Notes: generated from the letters alone by a model not told the origin. Counted from the stretch's first letter, positions 43,139-52,599 are shown. The stretch: 53,183 nucleotides of DNA from Paenibacillus campinasensis (GCF_002272015.1 NZ_NPBY01000025.1:1-53183); one strand, 5' to 3'. Translations and numbers: made by a program.

Positions 43139-44635
43139 ATGAACAGAGAACAGAAATACCGCCGCCTGGAACAGGCTTCTCCCGAAGAAATATCGGACTT
43201 GAGGAAGAAGGTGAGGGATAGCGTCTGGAGGCAGACGTATCACATTCAGCCGATTACCGGCCTATTGAACGACCCGAACGGATTTGCTTATTACGCAGGT
43301 GAGTATCACCTGTTCTATCAATGGTTCCCGCTGGGCGCCTACCACGGGCTTAAATATTGGTACCACACGGCATCGAAGGACCTGGTCTTCTGGCGCAATG
43401 CCGGCATCGCCATCGAGCCGAAGGAGCCGTATGATCAGTATGGGGCTTATTCAGGAAGCGGCATCGTAAAGGATGACCAGCTGTATCTGATGTACACGGG
43501 CAATGCCAGGGACCGGAACTGGAACAGGCGCTCCTATCAGTGCATGGCTGTGATGGATGCGAATGGGACAGTGACCAAGCTGGCCGAGCCGCTCATTGAC
43601 CATGTGCCGGAGGGGTACACCGAGCACTTTCGCGATCCGAAGGTGTGGAAGGATAAGGATAGGTATCGGTGCGTGATCGGTGCTCAGCGGGTGGACGCTA
43701 CGGGAACCGCCGTAATGTATGAGTCTCTGGATCTTCTGGAATGGCAGTTCGTCGGGGAGATCCAGACGAAGCTGAAGCATTTTGGCTACATGTGGGAATG
43801 TCCGGATTATTTTGAACTGGATGGTCAGGGAGTCCTGCTGTTCTGTCCGCAGGGCATTGCGCCAGAAGGAGAACAGTTCAGAAATATTTATCAATCCGGC
43901 TACCTGACCGGTCAGCCGCTTGACCGGGAGACGCTGGTGTTTGAGCATGGCGCCTTTCAGGAGTTGGACAGGGGCTTTGATTTCTATGCGCCGCAGACCA
44001 TGGTGGATGAACGAGGACGCCGTATCCTCGTCGGCTGGTTGGGGCAGGCGGAGATCGGTTATCCGACGGATGCGCATGGCTGGGCACATTGCCTGACCAT
44101 TCCGAGAACGCTGGAGCTTCGAGGCGGCAAGCTAGTGCAACAGCCGGTTGAGGAGCTGGGTAAGCTGAGAAGAGAGCAGCGTGAGGTTCAGGACACTATA
44201 ACCAATGAGAAAAAGTCTTATGCAGGTGTCAGCGGCACTGCATTTGAGCTTATCGGCGAGTTCGATGAGATCGATGCGGAAGCAGTAGGAATCGAATTCC
44301 GGGCGGCGGGGGCGGAGCGGACCGTCATTCATTATGACACGGTCCGGCGAACGTTAACGCTTGACCGTTCGGAGGCCGGGGCGATGATTGACAGCACGCA
44401 CGGCTCGACCCGCTCATGCAGGCTGGAGGCGAAGCGCCTCAAGCTCCATCTGTTTGTGGACACCTCCTCGGTGGAACTGTTTGTGAATGATGGGGAAGAG
44501 GTGTTTACAAGCCGGATCTTTCCACATCCGGACAGTACAGAAATTCGCTTTTTTGCCAATAACGGCAGTGCCCGTCTGAAGGTCGTCCAATGGGACGTGG
44601 CGCGGGCCGTAAATGATATGGAAGGGAATGAATGA
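43139..44635 (+). CDS. scrB: Sucrose-6-phosphate hydrolase, GH32
   Basis: 498 residues, cytosolic. GH32 five-blade propeller motifs: 'GLLNDPNGFAYYAG' with nucleophile D45, 'FRDPKVW', and 'WECPDYF' with acid/base E220, plus the C-terminal beta-sandwich. It splits sucrose-6-phosphate delivered by the PTS encoded next. ATG 43139 follows AAGGAGAAGG; 45 in-frame codons upstream lie over the operators and are rejected. The stop overlaps the PTS start. Confidence 0.93.
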   Translation: MNREQKYRRLEQASPEEISDLRKKVRDSVWRQTYHIQPITGLLNDPNGFAYYAGEYHLFYQWFPLGAYHGLKYWYHTASKDLVFWRNAGIAIEPKEPYDQYGAYSGSGIVKDDQLYLMYTGNARDRNWNRRSYQCMAVMDANGTVTKLAEPLIDHVPEGYTEHFRDPKVWKDKDRYRCVIGAQRVDATGTAVMYESLDLLEWQFVGEIQTKLKHFGYMWECPDYFELDGQGVLLFCPQGIAPEGEQFRNIYQSGYLTGQPLDRETLVFEHGAFQELDRGFDFYAPQTMVDERGRRILVGWLGQAEIGYPTDAHGWAHCLTIPRTLELRGGKLVQQPVEELGKLRREQREVQDTITNEKKSYAGVSGTAFELIGEFDEIDAEAVGIEFRAAGAERTVIHYDTVRRTLTLDRSEAGAMIDSTHGSTRSCRLEAKRLKLHLFVDTSSVELFVNDGEEVFTSRIFPHPDSTEIRFFANNGSARLKVVQWDVARAVNDMEGNE

Positions 44636-46053
44636 GCATGGCAGCAAGCAACCAGGAGATTGCTAAACAGGTCATTGAAGCCATCGGCGGCAGGGAGAAT
44701 ATCGCCTCCTTCGCGCATTGTGCAACCCGGCTTCGCATTATGGTTCACGATCAGCAGAAGATCGACCAGAAGAAGGTTGAGAATATCGACAAGGTAAAAG
44801 GGGCTTTTTTCAACGCCGGTCAGTATCAGATCATCTTCGGTACCGGTACCGTCAATCAAATCTTTGAAGCTGTGGAGAAACTCGGGCTGGAGAGCACCAG
44901 TACCGAAGAGCTGAAATCCGAGGCCAAAAAATCAGGCAACGTGCTTCAGCGCGCGATCCGCACGTTTGGTGACGTGTTCGTCCCGATCATTCCGGTATTG
45001 GTGGCGACGGGGCTGTTCATGGGACTTCGAGGGCTGCTGACCCAGGAGACGGTGCTCGCCTGGTTCGGGATGGCGCCGGACGATATTTCGGCTAACTTTC
45101 TCATGTTCACCCAGGTGCTGACGGACACGGCATTTGCGTTTTTGCCTGCCCTGGTGGCCTGGTCAACTTTCAGAGTGTTCGGGGGCAGCCCGGTGCTGGG
45201 CATCGTGCTTGGCCTGATGCTTGTCAATCCGGCCTTGCCCAATGCCTACAACGTAGCCAACGGGTCTGAAGAAGCACTGATCATGTTCGGTTTTATCCCG
45301 GTGGTTGGCTATCAGGGGTCGGTATTGCCCGCGTTCTTCATGGGGCTGCTCGGAGCGAAGTTCGAACGCTTCCTAAGAAAGCGCATTCCTGATGCGATCG
45401 ATTTGATTATTACTCCGTTTGTCACATTACTGGTCATGATCCTGCTCGGTCTGTTCGCGATCGGTCCGATCTTCCATTCGCTTGAAGATGTCATTCTGAG
45501 TGCGATCATCTACCTCCTTGATCTTCCGTTTGGTATCGCGGGACTGTTGATCGGCTTCTTTAATCAGATCATTGTTGTAACGGGAGTTCATCATATCTTT
45601 AATTTCCTGGAAATCCAGCTGCTGGAGCAGACAGGGCGCAATCCGTTTAATGCCATTGTCACCAGTGCTATGGCGGCACAGGGCGCAGCTTGTCTGGCTG
45701 TCGGCATGAAGACGAGAAACAAGAAGCTGAAAGCATTATCTCTGCCGTCCTCGTTCTCCGCATTTCTCGGCATATCGGAGCCTGCGATATTCGGGGTGAA
45801 TCTGCGCTATGTGAAGCCGTTCATTATGGGTCTCATCGGCGGAGGCATCGGGGGCTTCATGGCCTCGATCTTCAACCTGGCGGCGACCGGCATGGCGATT
45901 ACGGTGATTCCAGGCACACTGCTGTATCTGAACAGCCAGCTGCCGATTTACATCCTATGCAATCTGACCGCGATGGCGGTGGCCTTTGTCCTTACCTGGA
46001 TGTTCGGCTTTAATGATAAAATGATGGATGAAGTAAAGACAGAGTCGAAATAA
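44632..46053 (+). CDS. scrA: PTS sucrose transporter subunit IIBC
   Basis: 473 residues. EIIB domain (about 5-85) with phospho-acceptor C30 in 'SFAHCATRLRIMV', then an EIIC membrane domain of the glucose/sucrose family ('GVHHIFNFLEIQLLEQTGRN' and 'SSFSAFLGISEPAIFGVNLR'). It imports and phosphorylates sucrose. No EIIA domain is present, so a shared EIIA-Glc-type protein elsewhere must serve it. ATGA overlap with scrB. Confidence 0.9.
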   Translation: MSMAASNQEIAKQVIEAIGGRENIASFAHCATRLRIMVHDQQKIDQKKVENIDKVKGAFFNAGQYQIIFGTGTVNQIFEAVEKLGLESTSTEELKSEAKKSGNVLQRAIRTFGDVFVPIIPVLVATGLFMGLRGLLTQETVLAWFGMAPDDISANFLMFTQVLTDTAFAFLPALVAWSTFRVFGGSPVLGIVLGLMLVNPALPNAYNVANGSEEALIMFGFIPVVGYQGSVLPAFFMGLLGAKFERFLRKRIPDAIDLIITPFVTLLVMILLGLFAIGPIFHSLEDVILSAIIYLLDLPFGIAGLLIGFFNQIIVVTGVHHIFNFLEIQLLEQTGRNPFNAIVTSAMAAQGAACLAVGMKTRNKKLKALSLPSSFSAFLGISEPAIFGVNLRYVKPFIMGLIGGGIGGFMASIFNLAATGMAITVIPGTLLYLNSQLPIYILCNLTAMAVAFVLTWMFGFNDKMMDEVKTESK

Positions 46054-46086
46054 CGAGCGTGAAATAGCCTATGAGCAAGCATGTGC

Positions 46087-46131
46087 AAGGCGTCTTCGCC
46101 GGGTCTACCACCCGGGAGAAGGCGCCTTTTT
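46087..46131 (+). terminator. Terminator of the sucrose operon
   Basis: AAGGCGTCTTCGCCGGG pairs with CCCGGGAGAAGGCGCCTT, followed by TTT. Confidence 0.85.
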
Positions 46132-46329
46132 GTTGTTGGCAGCCGTTCCGCGCTGCTGCAGGCAGGGGGCACATGACAAGGAGCTCGTGCTGCTAGATCG
46201 CGGGAGCTGCTTTTCACCAGCCATTTTTTGCATGGCCCCCACAATATGAGAAAATAAAATAAATTAAAACTTTTCGTTTCCATGCCGGGTATTGTAAGTG
46301 ATTGGCCAATTGGAAAGGAGGCAGCACGG

Positions 46330-46869
46330 TTGGAACACGACCTTATCGTACGATTACAACAGGAATACAGTGATGAGTTGTTTGAACAGCTATACCGGCT
46401 GTATGCGGATCGTGCGATCCGTACGGCAGCAGCGATTACCGGCAGTGCGGCGAGCGCCGCGGATGTTGTGCAGGAGACGTTTATCCGGGTATACCGCAAT
46501 TTGGGCTCCTATGATCTGGACAGACCGTTTGAGCCTTGGTTTTATCGGATTCTCTATAATGAGTGCAATCGTTATTTAAAGAAGCATGCCAGAATGGTGC
46601 CCTCGGAAATTTCGGAGGAAAAGGATCTTCCTTCGGAGACGGACACTTACGAGTTTGATCGCCACGGCGAGGTGTATGAAATGGTGCAGCAGCTGGATGA
46701 CAAGCATCGCATTCCCGTCATCCTGAAATACTTGAATGACCTGGCGGAGAAGGATATCGCCGAGCTGATGGATCTGAATGTGAACACGGTGAAGTCAAGG
46801 CTGTTTCAGGCGAGGAAGAAGCTGAAGGAATGGGTATTGAACAGAGGAGGGGAGTTTCATGGCTCGTGA
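46330..46869 (+). CDS. ECF RNA polymerase sigma factor
   Basis: 179 residues. Sigma region 2 ('DVVQETFIRVYRNLGSYDLD' and 'FEPWFYRILYNECNRYLKKH') and region 4 ('IPVILKYLNDLAEKDIAELM' and 'VNTVKSRLFQARKKLKEWV'). The start is TTG 46330, 8-9 bases after AAGGAGG; the 16 in-frame codons upstream lack a ribosome site. AAAACTTTTC at 46266-46275 resembles an ECF -35 and could mean autoregulation. It overlaps the membrane protein gene behind it, a likely anti-sigma. Confidence 0.88.
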   Translation: MEHDLIVRLQQEYSDELFEQLYRLYADRAIRTAAAITGSAASAADVVQETFIRVYRNLGSYDLDRPFEPWFYRILYNECNRYLKKHARMVPSEISEEKDLPSETDTYEFDRHGEVYEMVQQLDDKHRIPVILKYLNDLAEKDIAELMDLNVNTVKSRLFQARKKLKEWVLNRGGEFHGS

Positions 46870-47704
46870 ACACATTGACAAGCAGCTGAAAGACGATTTG
46901 GAAAAAGGGACAGAGGATGCCCTTCGCTACAAAGAGGAAATTTGGACAGCGATCAAGGGACGCATTGAAGAAGAGCGGATGGATGGTCAGGCGAATAATA
47001 AGGAGTCTGCCGTTCCCGGCTCGGAGGAGCCAACATTCAGAGCACGCGGAACACGGCGGGGCCGCGGACGCTCCCGTGCTGGCAAACGTGCAGGACTCCT
47101 CCTGCTGACGACGGCGGTGGCGGCGTCCATATGGGTCGGTCTGAATTTTCAGAGCGCGCCGGTCCAGGCGTGGTTCGATCAGGTGAAGGCATGGTTCGCT
47201 CCTCAGAAGGAGGTGCAGCAGGAAATAGAAGGAATGCCGGAGAGCAGCGAGAATTCGCTGTATGAAGGGGCAAACAGTGACTATGTCATCTACATTGACG
47301 AAAGCTGGTTCCAGATGATTCATGGAGACGGGATAGACCGGATCGAGCCGAAGGAGAAGCCGGAGGATGATCGCTATCCAGAAGTGTATATGGAGATCAG
47401 CCAGCGGAATGAAGCCCCTCAAGCTGTGGCTGAGCAGCTTCAGGCTGAGCTCAAGGATTATCCTAAACTGGAGGCTCAATCGATCGAAGAGCCTGTCCAG
47501 GGATGGGAAGTGCGCGCCATTGGCGGCAGCGGCGGACAGGAATGGGATGATCCGGTGATCCGTTACTATGTGTTTGATAACGAGCAGGGAGGCAGCTTCA
47601 CCGTGAAGCAGCATTATTTCCTTGAAGCTTCGGAAGGTTACGGAGCGAGATTTTATCATATGATGAAGGAGTTTTATATTACGGGTTCAGCGCCGCCACA
47701 GTAA
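46859..47704 (+). CDS. Membrane protein, probable anti-sigma factor
   Basis: 281 residues. A hydrophilic N-terminal segment of about 75 residues, rich in charge and suited to hold a sigma factor, is followed by an Arg/Gly-rich stretch, one membrane helix ('AGLLLLTTAVAASIWVGLNF', about 78-97), and an extracytoplasmic domain of about 180 residues. It overlaps the sigma gene by 11 bases. Its assignment as anti-sigma rests on topology and coupling; the sensing domain is not one I recognise. Confidence 0.7.
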   Translation: MAREHIDKQLKDDLEKGTEDALRYKEEIWTAIKGRIEEERMDGQANNKESAVPGSEEPTFRARGTRRGRGRSRAGKRAGLLLLTTAVAASIWVGLNFQSAPVQAWFDQVKAWFAPQKEVQQEIEGMPESSENSLYEGANSDYVIYIDESWFQMIHGDGIDRIEPKEKPEDDRYPEVYMEISQRNEAPQAVAEQLQAELKDYPKLEAQSIEEPVQGWEVRAIGGSGGQEWDDPVIRYYVFDNEQGGSFTVKQHYFLEASEGYGARFYHMMKEFYITGSAPPQ

Positions 47705-47834
47705 CCGAAATCAATGAACAGCATGACAGTGAAAAGTATCGGAGAAGATGAGAAGATGAATACAAAGCGCCAGAGAGTGACGGAGATAAGCGACAGAGAG
47801 AGATAACAAGGCGTATGAAAGGGAGTTCAGCGAT

Positions 47835-48473
47835 ATGCACAAACAGATAGCGATTGTGATCACCATGATCGGCGTATTGATACTGAGTGGCTGCAGCGGG
47901 GAAGGCAAAGCGCCTGCTGAAGAGGTTGGAGGTCCAGGAGGCGAGCAGGGAATCGATATCACGCTGCCAGAGTCGGAGCGTGGGGAAGTCGATGATCCGG
48001 CAGTGGCGGAGCCGGAGGACGGAGCTGACGATAACGGTCCAGCAAAGGAAGGTAACTCGGAAGGAAGCGATAAGGAAACAGCGGGAACGGAGGATGCCGG
48101 GACACCTGTGCCGGAGAATTCAAATAATGATGCCGGCATGTACACAGCCGATTCGCTGAAGGAGCAGCCGATTCTGGGCAAGCCAGCAGCCGAAATTCAA
48201 GCGATGTTCGGTGAACCGTCGGCTGTCGAGAAGCTTCCGGGCTTCACAGCATGGAGATATGACTTTGCGGAGGAAGGGTACCGGTTTGATTCCGAGGTGA
48301 ACGCTGTAGATATCGAGGGCCTGACGAACGGACAGATGCGGGCTCAGCTCATGGTCATGCTCGACGGGGATGTGGCCAAGGAGTTTTATGTGCATCATGT
48401 CGTCGAAGACCAGATCATGACCTACTGGAAAACCGAAGAGAATGCAATAGAGTACCCAGCCGGGGCGGATTAA
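47835..48473 (+). CDS. Lipoprotein following the sigma/anti-sigma pair
   Basis: 212 residues. Lipobox 'LILSGC' (Cys at about residue 20), about 90 residues of acidic Glu/Gly/Asp-rich linker, then a folded domain of about 105 residues ('ILGKPAAEIQAMFGEPSAVE' and 'GFTAWRYDFAEEGYRF') whose G-K-x3-E-(I/V)-x3-(F/L)-G-x-P pattern recalls BamE/SmpA- or DUF4309-like folds. Function unknown. It is a plausible target or sensor of the neighbouring ECF system. The stop codon sits in the loop of the terminator. Confidence 0.65.
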   Translation: MHKQIAIVITMIGVLILSGCSGEGKAPAEEVGGPGGEQGIDITLPESERGEVDDPAVAEPEDGADDNGPAKEGNSEGSDKETAGTEDAGTPVPENSNNDAGMYTADSLKEQPILGKPAAEIQAMFGEPSAVEKLPGFTAWRYDFAEEGYRFDSEVNAVDIEGLTNGQMRAQLMVMLDGDVAKEFYVHHVVEDQIMTYWKTEENAIEYPAGAD

Positions 48474-48489
48474 CCGCCCCTTTTTTTTT
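48462..48489 (+). terminator. Terminator overlapping the lipoprotein stop codon
   Basis: GGGGCGG (48462-48468) pairs with CCGCCCC (48474-48480), followed by nine T. The TAA stop (48471-48473) is in the loop. The 48490-48752 gap holds a Fur-like AGATAATGATTATTG (48620-48634, 12 of 14 matches) and no gene. Confidence 0.85.
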
Positions 48490-48752
48490 ATTTCGCTAAG
48501 CCTCACCGAAAAGATTCCATACCTCTTTGGACCAGCTCGGTAGACGAAGCGCAGAAGGGGATTCGGGACGTAAAGTTGCCGCTCACAGTTCCTGAACGGC
48601 TTAAAATTTAGAATATCTAAGATAATGATTATTGTGGTTATCCTGGTATTTATGTAAATTTAAGGGGCGCTTTCATCGATAACATGAAGTAATGATACTC
48701 GGTAGGAAGAGGTGAGCGTGCAATATTATAAGTTCGGGAGGATGATGATGGT

Positions 48753-50858
48753 ATGCTGATGCTAAAGACAGAAGGTAACCCCCCTTGTCCAAGAACAAGG
48801 AAAAGGCCGAAAGTGACGATGCTGTCCCTGCTATTGTGTTTGTTGTTGCTGATTCAGACGGGATCCTGGACTGCCTTTGGCTCGACGAACCATGTAAGCG
48901 CTGACATTCTCTACGCAGTGCAGGACGATTTCGATTCCGAACCTGTCGGACAGCCGCCAAGCGGCTATATCGTCTCTCCAAGCCCTTCCACCGCCCACAA
49001 TCAAGTGACGGTAGCAGCTGCTCCCCAGCGCAGCGGTCACGCGCTTTACATCGAGGATCGCTCTTCTTCCGCCCAAACTCAGCTCATTCGCCAACTGGAT
49101 CAGCCCCTCACAGGCATTGTAACCGTACAATTTGATTGGTACCACGAAGGAAACGTGCGTGCTAGCTCGCTTCGTCCGATGGAGATTTTCTCCTCTGCTT
49201 CAGAGTCCTCTTCAACTACGATCGTCGAAATTCAGACCCGTGACGGCGGACGGCATCTAGCCCAAACCGTTAACGGTACACATCATCAGCTTGTTACCGA
49301 CTTTGCCCCGGACACATGGTACCGCTTCAATATCGTGATGAATACCGATACCAAAAAGGTTGATACGTACGTTAACGGTGAACTGAAGCTGGAACAGGCT
49401 AACTTTGCTTCGACCTCCGCAGCTCAGGTGCAGCGCCTGAAGATCTATTCCCAGAACAGTCCGACAATCGGTCAATACATCGATAATCTGTACGTGTATA
49501 TCGGCAGCAATCCAGGCACAGATCCGGGGCCGGGACCAAGCCCAGGCACCCCCGATCCGGGAACAGATCCAGGTACAGGTCCAGACCCAGACCCAGACCC
49601 TGGCAGTCCTGATCCGGGCACGAATCCTAACCCGGGTCATCCACAGGATCCCGGTCCGGCACCAGAGCCTGCAGAAGGCGATCTTATTGTGGCACCGAAC
49701 GGACAGGAGGGTAGCCCCGGCACCCTGAATCAACCGACCACGCTGACATCCGCCATTACGCGCATTCAGCCCGGGCGGACCATCTATATGCGCGGCGGCA
49801 CCTATGCCTTCAGCGAGACGGTGTTGATCGAGCGTGGCAACAACGGACTGGAGGGAGCGCGTAAACGCATTGTAGGCTACAACGGTGAAAAGCCTGTTCT
49901 GGACTTCTCAGCCCAAGCGTTCGATCCGATGAACCGCGGTCTCCAGATTAACGGCCACTATTGGCATGTTCAAGGAATTGAGGTTAAGGAGGCCGGGGAT
50001 AACGGCATATTTATCGGTGGCAATTACAATCGAATCGAAAATGTGGAAACCCATCATAACAAAGACACCGGTCTGCAAATTTCCCGCTATTCTTCTTCCG
50101 CCACACGCGACGAGTGGCCTAGTTACAACGAAATTATTAATGTTTACTCCCATAACAACTATGACCCGGACGACGGAGAGGACGCCGACGGTTTTGCGGC
50201 CAAGCTGACATCCGGTCCAGGCAACGTGTTCGACGGGTGCATTGCCGCCTATAATGTCGATGACGGTTGGGACCTTTACACCAAGAGTGACACCGGTGCC
50301 ATCTACCCTGTCATTATCCGCAACAGCATCGCATACAACAACGGTTCGACCGAAGGCGGCCATTCCACCTCCAACAGCGACGGTAACGGGTTCAAGCTGG
50401 GCGGCTCGAATATTCCAGTCAACCATATTGTCGAGAACAATATGGCGTTTGGCAACAAGAAGCATGGATTCACCTACAATAGCAACCCGGGTTCGATTAC
50501 GATGACCAACAATACGAGCTGGAATAACGGGACCCGATCAGGCAGCAACTTCGCTTTTGACAGAGGCACGCATCTGTTCGCGAATAACCTATCGTTCGAA
50601 GCCTCGTCAAGCGACAAGTACGCGACCAGCGCGGATATCGACGGTTCCAACCTGTGGTGGCACAATACGAAAGGCAGTCAGAATGCCAAAAACCTGAAGG
50701 TAACCGCATCGGATTTTATCAGCCTGATCCCAACGGTCAGCCGCGATGCTAACGGCGCTCCCGTCATTGGCGGCTTCCTGCAGCTGACCGGCAGCAGCAG
50801 CCTGAAAGGTGCAGGAACGCCGGCAGGGACAGATATTGGAGCACGCTTCCCGAGATAG
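48753..50858 (+). CDS. Secreted pectate lyase, PL9 type, with N-terminal jelly-roll domain
   Basis: 701 residues. A signal peptide with a long basic n-region ('RTRKRPK') and hydrophobic 'LSLLLCLLLLIQTG'. A beta-sandwich/LamG-like domain covers about 55-250. A Pro/Gly/Asp linker with P-D-P-G repeats covers about 252-306. A right-handed parallel beta-helix fills the rest, with the PL9-like 'LIVAPNGQEGSPGTLNQPTT', 'GGTYAFSETVLIERGNNG' and 'DGFAAKLTSGPGNVFDGCIA'. It cleaves polygalacturonate by beta-elimination outside the cell. ATG 48753 lies 11 bases after GGAGG. Monocistronic. Confidence 0.88.
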   Translation: MLMLKTEGNPPCPRTRKRPKVTMLSLLLCLLLLIQTGSWTAFGSTNHVSADILYAVQDDFDSEPVGQPPSGYIVSPSPSTAHNQVTVAAAPQRSGHALYIEDRSSSAQTQLIRQLDQPLTGIVTVQFDWYHEGNVRASSLRPMEIFSSASESSSTTIVEIQTRDGGRHLAQTVNGTHHQLVTDFAPDTWYRFNIVMNTDTKKVDTYVNGELKLEQANFASTSAAQVQRLKIYSQNSPTIGQYIDNLYVYIGSNPGTDPGPGPSPGTPDPGTDPGTGPDPDPDPGSPDPGTNPNPGHPQDPGPAPEPAEGDLIVAPNGQEGSPGTLNQPTTLTSAITRIQPGRTIYMRGGTYAFSETVLIERGNNGLEGARKRIVGYNGEKPVLDFSAQAFDPMNRGLQINGHYWHVQGIEVKEAGDNGIFIGGNYNRIENVETHHNKDTGLQISRYSSSATRDEWPSYNEIINVYSHNNYDPDDGEDADGFAAKLTSGPGNVFDGCIAAYNVDDGWDLYTKSDTGAIYPVIIRNSIAYNNGSTEGGHSTSNSDGNGFKLGGSNIPVNHIVENNMAFGNKKHGFTYNSNPGSITMTNNTSWNNGTRSGSNFAFDRGTHLFANNLSFEASSSDKYATSADIDGSNLWWHNTKGSQNAKNLKVTASDFISLIPTVSRDANGAPVIGGFLQLTGSSSLKGAGTPAGTDIGARFPR

Positions 50859-50911
50859 CGGGATGCAAGTCGGGGTCCTTCCCATATTATGACGATCGAA
50901 GAACATAACGT

Positions 50912-50967
50912 ACACCACCGGAGAGTGCCACTCATTTGTGAAACTGGGTGCTCCCGGTGGTGTTTTT
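50912..50967 (+). terminator. Terminator of the pectate lyase gene
   Basis: ACACCACCGG (50912-50921) pairs with CCGGTGGTGT (50954-50963), followed by TTTT. Confidence 0.85.
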
Positions 50968-51029
50968 GTAACATGAGGTGGCTTGTGTGTGTCTCAAGCT
51001 CGCGATCCCCATAGCGCCCTCCGCATTTA

Positions 51030-51046
51030 TGTAATGTTTTATAACA
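51030..51046. promoter_or_regulatory. Perfect TnrA/GlnR box upstream of the asparaginase
   Basis: TGTAATGTTTTATAACA matches TGTNAN7TNACA at every defined position. It lies 233 bases before the asparaginase start. The secreted asparaginase gene ansZ of Bacillus subtilis is activated by TnrA. Confidence 0.65.
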
Positions 51047-51185
51047 TAATTGTTCGGTAGATAAACTAAGATTACTGGGAATGACATTGCCAACTTTTTC
51101 TTATATATACTCAAAAACGAATGAAAATAATGGGATATCTCTAATATTCTTAATTTGAAAGCGGATTCCCTTGTCGATGTCAAGT

Positions 51186-51214
51186 TTGTCATAATAACTG
51201 ACGTTAAATACAAT
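51186..51214 (+). promoter_or_regulatory. Asparaginase promoter with overlapping one-mismatch TnrA/GlnR box
   Basis: TTGTCA (51186-51191), 17 bases, TACAAT (51209-51214). TGTCATAATAACTGACG (51187-51203) overlaps it and matches the box except for the last base. A site at this position would be expected to repress rather than activate. Confidence 0.5.
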
Positions 51215-51278
51215 GAATTTACATTCATACCGGTTTTCGCGTAATAAAAACTTACATAACATCAAGGAGTGAGCGTAC

Positions 51279-52493
51279 ATGAAGAAAAGCACAAAACATC
51301 CTCTGGCCGTATGGAGCACGGCAGCCTTGGCGGCATTGATGATCTCGGTGTCCCCTGTTGGGGCTTACACGGCACAGGCCGCAACCGTAACGGAAGTGAA
51401 GGGAACAGCAACCGTAGTAGCGCCTCCGGCACCAGCAGGCCCGGTTCGGAATACGACCATTCCTCCGCTATTGGATGCCTTCAAGCAGTCCCAGCGTCCA
51501 AACGTGCTCGTCATTGGCACCGGCGGAACGATTGCGGGGCAATCGACGGATGCTACCAGTTTCCAGACCTACAGGGCGGGTACGCTGGCGATTGAAGACA
51601 TGGTGAATGAGCTTCCGGACAAGGATAAAATGGCGGACGTCAGCACGCTCCAATTCGGCAACGCTGGATCAGGCTCCTATACGTTTAATGACCTGTACGA
51701 CTTATCGTTGACGGTTGACAAAGCGCTGGAAGTGTATGACAGCGTAGTGGTCACGACAGGCACGGACACGATGGAGGAGATCGCGTATTTCCTGGATCTC
51801 ACCGTTCAGAGCGATAAACCGGTAGTTATTACAGGCGCCATGAGACCATGGACGGTGGTGGGCTCCGATGCCCAGGCCAATCTGTACAACGCGATCAAGC
51901 TGGCTGCCAGCGGACGGACAGAATCGTTCGGAACGGTGCTCATGCTGAATGACACGATTCATCCTGCTCGCGGTGTGACGAAAACCGATGCTAACCGTAT
52001 GGACACTTTCCAGACTCCAATGCTGGGTGCTATCGGATATGTTGATGAGAAGACCATCCGTATCTATCGCGCTCCAAAACGTGTGACACTCCCTGAGGGA
52101 GAAGGTAAACCGGTCTTCGACTTGTCGAAAATCTCCAAAGAGGATCTGGCCAAGGTGGAGATCGCCGTTTCCTATCAGGAAGCTGGCGGCGGCGCGATTC
52201 GAGGCTTTGTAGCTGACGGAGCACAAGGTATCGTAACCGCTGGAACCGGTGCAGGCGGCATCTCGCGAGACATGAGTGCAGCCCGCAGGGAAGCCATCGA
52301 GAAGGGCGTTATCTTCGTATCGACGACGCGCACCGGATCGGGCAGTGTGTACAGCAGCGGTGAAGGGATTATCTCTGGTGATAATCTGAGCCCTCAGCAG
52401 GCACGGGTACTGCTTCTGCTCTCGCTTTCCTTCACTAAGGATTTCGATACCATCAAAGGTTGGTTTGAAACTTACGGGACACCGGAAGTTTGA
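51279..52493 (+). CDS. ansZ: Secreted type II L-asparaginase
   Basis: 404 residues. Signal peptide (about 1-35, 'AALAALMISVSPVGAYTAQA'), a short Pro/Ala/Val linker, then the asparaginase fold. 'VIGTGGTIAGQ' carries catalytic T81, 'VVTTGTDTMEE' the second catalytic Thr and Asp, and 'GAMRPWTVVGSDAQANLYNA' the conserved segment. It hydrolyses external asparagine to aspartate and ammonia; the aspartate can feed the aspartase encoded in this window. The symbol follows Bacillus ansZ by similarity and the TnrA-type site. Confidence 0.9.
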   Translation: MKKSTKHPLAVWSTAALAALMISVSPVGAYTAQAATVTEVKGTATVVAPPAPAGPVRNTTIPPLLDAFKQSQRPNVLVIGTGGTIAGQSTDATSFQTYRAGTLAIEDMVNELPDKDKMADVSTLQFGNAGSGSYTFNDLYDLSLTVDKALEVYDSVVVTTGTDTMEEIAYFLDLTVQSDKPVVITGAMRPWTVVGSDAQANLYNAIKLAASGRTESFGTVLMLNDTIHPARGVTKTDANRMDTFQTPMLGAIGYVDEKTIRIYRAPKRVTLPEGEGKPVFDLSKISKEDLAKVEIAVSYQEAGGGAIRGFVADGAQGIVTAGTGAGGISRDMSAARREAIEKGVIFVSTTRTGSGSVYSSGEGIISGDNLSPQQARVLLLLSLSFTKDFDTIKGWFETYGTPEV

Positions 52494-52566
52494 TTCATAC
52501 ATTGGTTGTGGATACTTGCTTAATGATCTAATTGTAGTTCCTTCCTCTTATTCCTATATATTGTTG

Positions 52567-52597
52567 CCGCCAGGGCTGCCCTGGCGGTCTTTTTTTC
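52567..52597 (+). terminator. Terminator of the asparaginase gene
   Basis: CCGCCAGGG-CTG-CCCTGGCGG (52567-52587) followed by a run of eight T ending at 52597. Confidence 0.85.
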
Positions 52598-52599
52598 TT

